DNA from: a virus
DNA length: 23,106 nucleotides
Reading direction: 5' to 3' (one strand)
IMG/VR virus record: IMGVR_UViG_3300006641_000192
Coordinates: 1 to 23,106 of that record
Below the pieces are notes generated by a model that had not been told where the DNA came from, did no database searches, and saw only the letters and a list, made by a program, of their open reading frames with translations. This document shows positions 1 through 5,432 of the stretch, piece after piece (within the stretch, counting starts at the first letter, position 1; each line of letters opens with the position of its first letter). The translations under genes were made by a program, and so were the position numbers.

Positions 1-2
1 TA

Positions 3-431
3 ACAGCTTACAAAAATTTCTTAAAATCAGATTCAGACTATTTAATTTTGATGGAAGATGATATTGTTTATAAAGATGGCTTCTTTAGTAGTCTTGTAAA
101 CTATCTAAATCAACTTCCAGAAGATTGGGATGTCTTTTTTTATTATGCACCACAAAACAAAATTCCATCTGAAATTTATTCAGACGATAAAGATGTCTGT
201 AGGGCATATCAAGACTGGTCCTGCCTTTGCTATGTAATAAATAGAATTACCGCAAAAAGAGTGGTGGATGATGTTTCTAATAATCAAATTAGTCTCCCAA
301 TAGACTACTATTTTTTAAAACAAAATAAATATAATTGTTATACAGTAAAACCAAATTCTAAATTTTACTGTGAAATTGCAGATATTGAATCTACATTTCA
401 AACTAAGCAACAAAGAAAGGTATTAGCATGA
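3..431 (+). CDS. Glycosyltransferase-like protein, 5'-truncated by the window edge
   Basis: The frame is open from the left edge, so the N-terminus lies outside the window and 142 residues remain. The visible start contains LILMEDDIVY, an E-D-D motif behind a hydrophobic strand. This is typical of family-25-like glycosyltransferases, where the acidic residues bind the metal and nucleotide sugar. The aromatic stretch WDVFFYY and the later YVINRITAKRV segment also fit that fold. It overlaps the following methyltransferase gene by 4 nt (ATGA), so the two are probably co-translated. Together they could modify a glycan or a phage structural protein; the substrate cannot be read from the sequence. 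The family call rests on one motif and a partial protein. Confidence 0.55.
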   Translation, partial: TAYKNFLKSDSDYLILMEDDIVYKDGFFSSLVNYLNQLPEDWDVFFYYAPQNKIPSEIYSDDKDVCRAYQDWSCLCYVINRITAKRVVDDVSNNQISLPIDYYFLKQNKYNCYTVKPNSKFYCEIADIESTFQTKQQRKVLA

Positions 432-1045
432 GTAGAGAGTTAGCAGAAAAATTACCAAATTGGTTTTTAGGAAATAAAACTCAAGAAGATTTTGATAGAC
501 TGCTTGATGAATTTAGAGGTAAGCCAAATCTAAAGTTTCTTGAAATAGGTTCTTTTTGCGGTAATAGTGCAGCGTGGACAATTGAAAATATTTTAACGGA
601 TAAGACATCTACATTAACATGCATAGATCCATGGAATGGAAATATTGTCCATGAAGAATTTGATTTTGCAGATGTTGAAGCAGCTTTTGATCAACAATTA
701 GATCCATTTAAAGATCAATTAATTAAACAAAAAGCCTATAGTGATGAGTGGCTAATGAAGAATCGTTCAATTCAATATGACTTTATTTATATTGATGGAG
801 ATCATATGCCGCAAGCATTTATGATGGATGCCTTGCTTTCTTGGGAGATACTAAAACCAGGAGGGATTATGGCAATTGATGATTATGCATGGACACATCC
901 TAGGGGGATAAGATATAATCCTGGTCCAGCAATTGATATGTTTGTTAGCATGTATTCAGAACATTTAACAGTTTTGGAAAAAGGCTGGCAAGTATGGATA
1001 AGAAAGAATGTTGATTATGTTCGCCCTGAACATATTCATGAATAA
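428..1045 (+). CDS. Class I SAM-dependent methyltransferase
   Basis: This is a 205-residue protein. Its SAM-binding motif I is FLEIGSFCGNS (about residues 37-47), and an acidic strand follows at CIDPWNG. A later YDFIYIDGDH strand and ILKPGGIMAIDDY match the post-I and motif IV region of Methyltransf_24/CmcI-like enzymes. It would transfer a methyl group from S-adenosylmethionine, acting in the cytoplasm on an unknown acceptor. The start ATG overlaps the stop of the upstream glycosyltransferase-like gene. That pairing suggests a sugar or small-molecule acceptor rather than DNA, and no DNA methyltransferase motif (DPPY/NPPY) is present. The enzyme class is clear, the substrate is not. Confidence 0.85.
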   Translation: MSRELAEKLPNWFLGNKTQEDFDRLLDEFRGKPNLKFLEIGSFCGNSAAWTIENILTDKTSTLTCIDPWNGNIVHEEFDFADVEAAFDQQLDPFKDQLIKQKAYSDEWLMKNRSIQYDFIYIDGDHMPQAFMMDALLSWEILKPGGIMAIDDYAWTHPRGIRYNPGPAIDMFVSMYSEHLTVLEKGWQVWIRKNVDYVRPEHIHE

Positions 1046-1056
1046 AAGGCGGAGAG

Positions 1057-1389
1057 ATGTTAGAACCAGTATTTCCAGACTCCATAGACTTTAAATGCGA
1101 AGATCTATATTTACTTACAGTTGGAACAGAAGCAGGTAAAGAAATTTGGCATACCTGCCATGAAATTGCACACATGCTTATTAAGAAAAATATTGCTTAT
1201 GGCAATTCAGCCCTTGACCCTGTTCGCATATTTTCAAAGGCGGGGCCAAGAGAGCAGCTTCATGTCCGTATTGATGATAAATTAAATAGACTTATGAAGG
1301 GTACAGATTATCCAGGAGATAATGATATTGATGACCTAATTGGCTATTTAGTTCTATTAAAGATTGCCAAAAGCCAACAATCCAGTTGA
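1057..1389 (+). CDS. DUF1599-like (nucleotide-modification-associated type) protein
   Basis: This is a 110-residue, mostly helical protein. Residues about 44-60 (KNIAYGNSALDPVRIFS) and 69-100 (HVRIDDKLNRL ... DNDIDDLIGYLVLL) match the pattern K-x3-YGNS ... R-x-DDK-x2-R ... D-x2-DLIGYL. That pattern is known from small phage proteins of the DUF1599 type, which are related to MazG-like helical nucleotide hydrolases. The acidic residues in the last two helices could bind a metal. A ribosome-binding site (GGAGAG) precedes the ATG. The family assignment comes from motif memory only. A role in nucleotide metabolism is inference. Confidence 0.55.
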   Translation: MLEPVFPDSIDFKCEDLYLLTVGTEAGKEIWHTCHEIAHMLIKKNIAYGNSALDPVRIFSKAGPREQLHVRIDDKLNRLMKGTDYPGDNDIDDLIGYLVLLKIAKSQQSS

Positions 1390-1414
1390 TTTTTTAGTCG
1401 ACTAGGAATATAAT
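1386..1414 (+). promoter_or_regulatory. Sigma70-like promoter for the terminase genes, with a palindrome in the spacer
   Basis: The -35 is TTGATT (1386-1391), the spacer is 17 bp and the -10 is TATAAT (1409-1414). The predicted +1 (about 1421) falls 2 nt before the ATG at 1423, so the mRNA would be leaderless or nearly so. The spacer contains a perfect 10-bp palindrome, TAGTCGACTA (1395-1404), a plausible operator. The -35 overlaps the stop codon of the upstream gene. Confidence 0.7.
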
Positions 1415-1422
1415 GTATATAT

Positions 1423-1962
1423 ATGGACATTGAATTAGCAGATCATTATGATCGAATGAACAAGGTAGTCTCAGAACTACTAAAGGGTAATAACCCTACT
1501 CAGATTGCCACCCTAACGGGTTTTAAACGGGCAGAGGTCTTAGAGTATATAGAAGAGTGGAAGCAGGTCGTTAGAAGCGATTCTGGGGCTCGTGAGAGGG
1601 CAAAGGAAGCCATCTCTGGGGCAGACCAACACTATGCCATGCTTATTAAAGAGGCTTGGAAGACCGTAGAGGACGCAGACACTCAGGGTCAATTAAACGT
1701 AAAAGCAACGGCATTAAAGCTAATTGCTGATATTGAAGGCAAGCGTATAGGTATGCTTCAAGAGGTTGGCCTATTAGATAACGCAGAGCTTGCTACACAA
1801 TTAGCAGAAACAGAACGCAAGCAAGATGTTCTTGTAAAGATTTTAAAAGAAGTTACAGCAACATGCCCTAAGTGTAAGCTAGAGGTGGCAAAGAGACTGT
1901 CCCAAATTACTGGAGTAGTTGAACCAGTTGTAATAGATGCAGAGCAGGTAAGTGGATCTTAA
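1423..1962 (+). CDS. Terminase small subunit
   Basis: This 179-residue helical protein lies directly upstream of, and overlaps, the terminase large subunit. The N-terminal 50 residues (VSELLKGNNPTQIATLTG, then KRAEVLEYIEEWKQ) read as a helix-turn-helix, as expected for the DNA-recognition domain that binds the packaging site. Long helices follow, likely for oligomerisation. A CPKC pair sits near residue 150. No Shine-Dalgarno sequence is visible: the ATG lies 8 nt behind a perfect TATAAT, so translation probably starts on a leaderless message. The function rests on gene position plus the HTH, since small terminases diverge strongly. Confidence 0.75.
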   Translation: MDIELADHYDRMNKVVSELLKGNNPTQIATLTGFKRAEVLEYIEEWKQVVRSDSGARERAKEAISGADQHYAMLIKEAWKTVEDADTQGQLNVKATALKLIADIEGKRIGMLQEVGLLDNAELATQLAETERKQDVLVKILKEVTATCPKCKLEVAKRLSQITGVVEPVVIDAEQVSGS

Positions 1963-3739
1963 TTTCAATGATCTGATAGATATACTCGATGGCGAAGAAT
2001 TTGATGAGAGGCCAGTCGACCTACAGACATTTGTAACAAGTCCAGATTATCTTGGGCTTCCGCCACTTTCAGATAATCAATATACATTAATTGAAAAGTC
2101 TTCTCAGATTTATAAAGAGTCCACGCTAATTAAATTGTTTGGGGAAGAAGAAGGTAAGCGTAGATTTAAGCAAACATGCAATGAGGTTATTGCACAATTG
2201 GGTAAGGGTTCTGGAAAAGATTATTGCTCAACCATATCTGTATCGTATATAGTATATTTACTATTATGCCTCAAAGATCCAGCAACCTATTATGGTAAGC
2301 CACCTGGAGACACTATCGATATTATTAATATTGCTGTTAACGCACAACAGGCAAACAATGTTTTCTTCAAAGGTTTTAAAACACGCATAGACAGATCACC
2401 TTGGTTTATTGGAAAGTATGATCCCAAAGCTTCTGAAGTTAGATTTAATAAAAATGTAAACGTATATTCTGGACACTCTGAGCGTGAAGCATTCGAAGGT
2501 TATAACGTAATCGCTGTAATCCTTGACGAAATTTCTGGCTTTGCCACAGAGAACACAACTGGTCATGACCAAGCAAAGACTGCTGATGCTATTTATGATA
2601 TGTATCGTGGATCTGTTGTATCTCGTTTCCCAGACTACGGTAAGGTTATTCTGCTTTCATTCCCCCGCTTTAAGAATGACCCTATTCAAAAATTCTATGA
2701 TTCAGTGGTGGCGGAAAAAGAAACTATTATTAGAAGCAAGACAATGAAGATGGACGATAACCTTCCAGACGGTACAGAGGGAAATGAGATAACAGTTGAA
2801 TGGGAAGAAGACCACATCGTATCTTATACTATCCCTAAAGTCTATGCCTTGAAGCGTCCCACATGGGAGATTAACCCAACTAAAACAATTGAGAATTTTA
2901 AGGTAGAGTTCTATAAGAATATGCCAGATGCTCTTAGTCGTTTTGCTTGCATGCCACCAGAAGCAGTAGATGCATTCTTTAAATCTCGTGAAAAGATTGA
3001 AAAGGCATTTAGTAATATGGCTCTAGCAATTGACTCATTCGGCAGACTTGAGCCATGGTTTGCGCCAGATCCAGATAAAGAATATTTCTTGCATGTTGAC
3101 TTAGCGCAAAAACATGACCATTGTGCCGTTGCTATGTCTCACGTAAACAAATGGGTAAATGTAAAAGTAACAGACACATATTCGCAGGCTGCTCCAATTG
3201 TAGAAGTTGATGCGGTTAGATATTGGACTCCAACATCAGATAAGTCTGTAGACTTTACTGAAGTTAAAGATTATATACTAAGCCTAAGATCAACTGGATT
3301 TAATATACGTGTCTGCACATTTGACAGATGGAATTCTCATGACATGATGCAACAATTAAAGGCATACGGAATTAATACAGAAACATTGTCTGTAGCCAAA
3401 AAGCATTATGACGATATGGCTATGGTAGTTCTAGAAGAAAGATTAACTGGACCACACCTACCGCTTTTGATAGATGAATTGTTACAGTTAAAAATTATGA
3501 GAGATAGAGTTGACCACCCAAGAAAAGGATCTAAGGACTTAGCAGACGCAGTCTGTGGATCTATTTATAATGCTATTAGTAGAACTAAGTCTAGTAGTAT
3601 AGGGGAAATAGAGGTCCATACATACGATAGTTTTAAGAGAGATACTGAGCAGGAGTATGCAAGAAGCATGAATGTTATAGAAGCCCCTAGAATGCCTAAA
3701 GACTTGGCGGATGTAATAGAAGGAATGGAAATAGTATGA
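1952..3739 (+). CDS. terL: Terminase large subunit (packaging ATPase and nuclease)
   Basis: This 595-residue protein has the usual length for the family. The Walker A-like motif GKGSGKD is at residues 84-90, and Walker B, VIAVILDE, is at about 187-194. The RNase H-like nuclease follows, with YFLHVDLAQKHDH (Asp383), VCTFDRW (Asp458) and KDLADAV (Asp529/Asp532) as the acidic metal ligands. It powers DNA translocation into the prohead and cuts the concatemer. The start is GTG at 1952, 11 nt inside the small subunit gene; an ATG is not available nearby. The stop overlaps the next gene by 4 nt. The portal gene usually found downstream is absent. Confidence 0.95.
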   Translation: MDLNFNDLIDILDGEEFDERPVDLQTFVTSPDYLGLPPLSDNQYTLIEKSSQIYKESTLIKLFGEEEGKRRFKQTCNEVIAQLGKGSGKDYCSTISVSYIVYLLLCLKDPATYYGKPPGDTIDIINIAVNAQQANNVFFKGFKTRIDRSPWFIGKYDPKASEVRFNKNVNVYSGHSEREAFEGYNVIAVILDEISGFATENTTGHDQAKTADAIYDMYRGSVVSRFPDYGKVILLSFPRFKNDPIQKFYDSVVAEKETIIRSKTMKMDDNLPDGTEGNEITVEWEEDHIVSYTIPKVYALKRPTWEINPTKTIENFKVEFYKNMPDALSRFACMPPEAVDAFFKSREKIEKAFSNMALAIDSFGRLEPWFAPDPDKEYFLHVDLAQKHDHCAVAMSHVNKWVNVKVTDTYSQAAPIVEVDAVRYWTPTSDKSVDFTEVKDYILSLRSTGFNIRVCTFDRWNSHDMMQQLKAYGINTETLSVAKKHYDDMAMVVLEERLTGPHLPLLIDELLQLKIMRDRVDHPRKGSKDLADAVCGSIYNAISRTKSSSIGEIEVHTYDSFKRDTEQEYARSMNVIEAPRMPKDLADVIEGMEIV

Positions 3740-3987
3740 GCGTATATCAAGATAAAGCTAAAGAATGTAAATGTTGTGGTAAGCATGTCCCATTGCCAAC
3801 AACCCTAAAGGAGTATAATGGTACTATGCTCTGCCCTACCACGTTTGCTAACGTGGTGGAATACAAAAGAATATGGAAGGCTTCTGGCACTAGACCGCCT
3901 GGAAGTATTAGAAAACATTTCTCTGATTATGTACAGCAATTAGTTGAAGTGACTATTGACAAGAATGATGACGGCACAATACAATAG
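3736..3987 (+). CDS. Small zinc-binding protein of unknown function
   Basis: This is an 83-residue protein. A CKCCGKH motif near residues 12-18 and a further Cys in MLCPTTFANVVEY suggest a zinc knuckle with an HNH-like or recognition-helix arrangement, but no nuclease signature is complete. It starts in an ATGA overlap with the terminase large subunit and ends 8 nt before the tRNA. It is thus part of the packaging operon. I do not recognise a family; HNH-related packaging factor is one possibility, unproven. Confidence 0.7.
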   Translation: MSVYQDKAKECKCCGKHVPLPTTLKEYNGTMLCPTTFANVVEYKRIWKASGTRPPGSIRKHFSDYVQQLVEVTIDKNDDGTIQ

Positions 3988-3994
3988 GCTATTC

Positions 3995-4068
3995 GCAACA
4001 GTAGCCAAGTTGGTTAAGGCCCCGAACTCATAATTCGGTTATCGTCAGTTCAAGTCTGACCTGTTGCA
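3995..4068 (+). tRNA. tRNA with CAT anticodon (elongator Met or Ile2)
   Basis: A complete cloverleaf of 74 nt can be drawn. The acceptor GCAACAG pairs with CTGTTGC. The D arm is GCC ... GGC around AGTTGGTTAA, and the anticodon arm is CCGAA-CTCATAA-TTCGG. The variable loop is TTATC, the T arm is GTCAG-TTCAAGT-CTGAC, and the discriminator is A. The anticodon is CAT. The G1-C72 pair and an anticodon stem without three G-C pairs argue against initiator tRNA. It could be elongator Met or, with lysidine modification, Ile2. CCA is not encoded. It sits inside an operon, so it is probably processed from a longer transcript. Confidence 0.93.
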
Positions 4069-4079
4069 CAGGAGGCAAA

Positions 4080-4400
4080 ATGGAAAACCATGGAGATTCA
4101 GAAGACGAAAAAATGGCATACTATTTAGAGATAGGTGCTATAGAGTTAGCTGGAGTAGATGAAAGCGGAGAGATGATCTTTGCTATAAATGAAATTGCTG
4201 AAGAAATTGCCCCAGAATTATGGGAAGCGCATACACAATATGTCGATAAGACTTTAGTAGAGTTATATGAGGCTGGATATATTAAGGTAGACTATAATGA
4301 AAATTTAGAAGCAATGATTAGTCTAAGCCAAGAAGGTTACGAAATTGCAAAAGAAAAAGGCATACTGCCAATAGATATGCCAGAAGCACCAAATAATTAG
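4080..4400 (+). CDS. Acidic helical protein, winged-helix-like, unknown function
   Basis: This is a 106-residue acidic protein. A strong AGGAGG sits 5 nt before the ATG, right behind the tRNA 3' end. The central segment (LWEAHTQYVDKTLVELYEAGYIKVDYNENLEAMISLSQEGYEIAKE) has the helix, helix, beta-wing rhythm of winged-helix proteins with a C-terminal helix. The acidic charge and the lack of a clear basic recognition helix make DNA binding uncertain. No family is recognised. Confidence 0.75.
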   Translation: MENHGDSEDEKMAYYLEIGAIELAGVDESGEMIFAINEIAEEIAPELWEAHTQYVDKTLVELYEAGYIKVDYNENLEAMISLSQEGYEIAKEKGILPIDMPEAPNN

Positions 4401-4408
4401 GAGGAAAT

Positions 4409-4585
4409 ATGCCATACGATGTAAAACAAGGAGCAGCAGGCTGTAAAGGTTGGGCTGTAGTAAATGATAAAGGCGAACTTAAAGGTTGCCACCCGTCTAA
4501 ATCTAGAGCTCAGGCACACCAACGAGCCCTATATGCAGCAACTGCAAATGAAGAAAAAATGAAAGATAAAAAGCGAATCTTGTAA
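4409..4585 (+). CDS. Small basic protein with a GCHPSK motif
   Basis: This is a 58-residue ORF with a good ribosome-binding site (AGGAGG) 4 nt before the ATG. The core CKGWAVVNDKGELKGCHPSK followed by an Ala/Gln-rich helix (AQAHQRALYAAT) resembles a small module seen in phage head-maturation proteases and as free-standing phage proteins (pattern WAVV ... GCH ... A-x2-Q-x-ALYA). Here it stands alone. Its role is unknown; an association with capsid maturation is inference from that resemblance. Confidence 0.75.
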   Translation: MPYDVKQGAAGCKGWAVVNDKGELKGCHPSKSRAQAHQRALYAATANEEKMKDKKRIL

Positions 4586-4639
4586 TTCAAAATACAGTTT
4601 GCTATAATATATGTGGGTCGCCGTAAGGGGCCCACATAT
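4580..4639 (+). promoter_or_regulatory. Promoter of the Hsp20 gene with a 9-bp inverted repeat over the start site
   Basis: The -35 is TTGTAA (4580-4585), the spacer is 17 bp and the -10 is TATAAT (4603-4608). A perfect inverted repeat, ATATGTGGG (4609-4617) and CCCACATAT (4631-4639), covers the predicted +1 near 4615. It could be an operator for a repressor or, in part, a 5'-terminal hairpin of the mRNA. The leader then runs to AAGGAGG before the ATG at 4668. It is not a classical ROSE or CIRCE element. Confidence 0.7.
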
Positions 4640-4667
4640 TAATTTATTCGCTTAAAGGAGGAATAAA

Positions 4668-5090
4668 ATGGTAACAACATTTGCCATGGATCTCTTTAGG
4701 GATCCTTTTTTTATCGGCTTCAATCGTGAAGTAGAAAGACTCAACAATATCCATCGAGAGGCAGTCTCTCAATCATTCCCGCCATACAATATCGTCAAGG
4801 TTGACGAAGATACATACCGTGTATCTCTTGCTGTGGCTGGCTTTGACAAAAAGGATGTTGAGGTAACTGTAGATAATGGAACTCTTATCGTTAAGGGTGA
4901 AGTTAAAGCAGAAGAAGAGTCTGGAGAAATTCTTCACAAGGGTATCGCCGCCCGTAAATTCACACGCACATTTGCGCTTGGTGAATATATGGAAGTGGTA
5001 GGAGCCGAATTCAAGAATGGTATGCTGCATATTGATGTAGATCGTATTGTTCCTGAAGAGAAAAAGCCTAAAACAATCAAAATTAAATAA
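4668..5090 (+). CDS. Small heat-shock protein, Hsp20 family
   Basis: This 140-residue protein is close in length to IbpA. Residues about 38-130 form the alpha-crystallin domain: YNIVKVDEDTYRVSLAVAGF, then KKDVEVTVDNGTLIVKGE, ARKFTRTFALGEYMEV and GAEFKNGMLHIDV. The C-terminal tail PEEKKPKTIKIK contains the I-x-I-type anchor used in oligomer assembly. It is an ATP-independent holdase in the cytoplasm. It has its own promoter and a strong Shine-Dalgarno sequence. Hsp20 genes are known from several aquatic phages and are thought to help virion protein folding; that role here is inference. Confidence 0.93.
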   Translation: MVTTFAMDLFRDPFFIGFNREVERLNNIHREAVSQSFPPYNIVKVDEDTYRVSLAVAGFDKKDVEVTVDNGTLIVKGEVKAEEESGEILHKGIAARKFTRTFALGEYMEVVGAEFKNGMLHIDVDRIVPEEKKPKTIKIK

Positions 5091-5092
5091 GG

Positions 5093-5098
5093 TATAAT
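5093..5098 (+). promoter_or_regulatory. -10 element of the FmdB-like gene
   Basis: TATAAT lies 3 nt after the Hsp20 stop codon. The -35 region (AAAACA at 5070-5075, 17-bp spacer) is poor. The predicted +1 near 5105 coincides with the first hairpin of the leader described at 5104-5196. Confidence 0.5.
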
Positions 5099-5103
5099 AT
5101 AAG

Positions 5104-5196
5104 TCTGCACCCCGTCACTGGGGAGTCGCAGATGCGGGCATAGTTGCCTAGGATCCACCTGAGCATGTGGCTAAACTGCTCCTTAAAATTTAGGAG
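5104..5196 (+). ncRNA. Structured leader RNA with a hairpin masking the ribosome-binding site
   Basis: About 95 nt of non-coding leader can fold into three helices. Helix 1 pairs TCTGC (5104-5108) with GCAGA (5128-5132), with CCCC (5110-5113) and GGGG (5120-5123) inside. Helix 2 pairs AGTT (5142-5145) with AACT (5174-5177), with CCAC (5155-5158) and GTGG (5167-5170) inside. Helix 3 pairs CTCCT (5179-5183) with AGGAG (5192-5196), the Shine-Dalgarno sequence of the next gene. The anti-SD strand can also pair with GGAG in helix 1 (5122-5125), so a two-state switch is possible. No known riboswitch class is recognised. Confidence 0.45.
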
Positions 5197-5200
5197 AAGA

Positions 5201-5383
5201 ATGCCAAATTATGATTACAAGTGTGTGATTTGTAATTACACAAAAGAAATACCAAAACCTTTTTCGCAAGCAGACATGGTTGAGCTTTGTGAAAAGTGCG
5301 GTGCTGCAATGGTTAAGCAGTTCGGTACATTTGGTATTCAGTTTAAAGGTAACGGCTTCTACAAAACAGATAACGCTAAATAG
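5201..5383 (+). CDS. FmdB-type zinc ribbon protein
   Basis: This is a 60-residue protein. MPNYDYKCVICNY, followed by a second knuckle CEKCGAAMVKQF, gives the C-x2-C ... C-x2-C zinc ribbon of the FmdB/CxxC_CXXC_SSSS family. The motif then runs into FGIQFKGNGFYKTD, the usual C-terminal signature. These proteins are thought to be regulatory, but their function is not settled. ATG 5201 is chosen because AGGAG lies 4 nt upstream; a longer frame from 5144 would place coding sequence inside the structured leader. Confidence 0.88.
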   Translation: MPNYDYKCVICNYTKEIPKPFSQADMVELCEKCGAAMVKQFGTFGIQFKGNGFYKTDNAK

Positions 5384-5391
5384 TCAGATGA

Positions 5392-5420
5392 TATAATTAA
5401 CTTGTTACAAGATTTGTAAC
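5392..5420 (+). promoter_or_regulatory. -10 element and 7-bp inverted repeat before the PA14 gene
   Basis: TATAAT (5392-5397) is followed by GTTACAA-GAT-TTGTAAC (5404-5420), a perfect inverted repeat that begins at the predicted +1. It can form a hairpin at the very 5' end of the mRNA or act as an operator. AGGAG at 5422-5426 is the ribosome-binding site for the TTG start at 5433. The -35 region is weak. Confidence 0.55.
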
Positions 5421-5432
5421 TAGGAGTTATAG

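Noticed and set aside
3995-4068. Attachment site in the tRNA
   Set aside because: No integrase, excisionase or duplicated tRNA end was found in the window.
4934-5158. Antisense frame over the Hsp20 gene end
   Set aside because: It overlaps the strongly supported Hsp20 coding region and the leader RNA and lacks a ribosome-binding site.
5104-5178. A second tRNA before the FmdB-like gene
   Set aside because: The helices do not form an acceptor, T arm or anticodon arm; there is no TTC-containing T loop.
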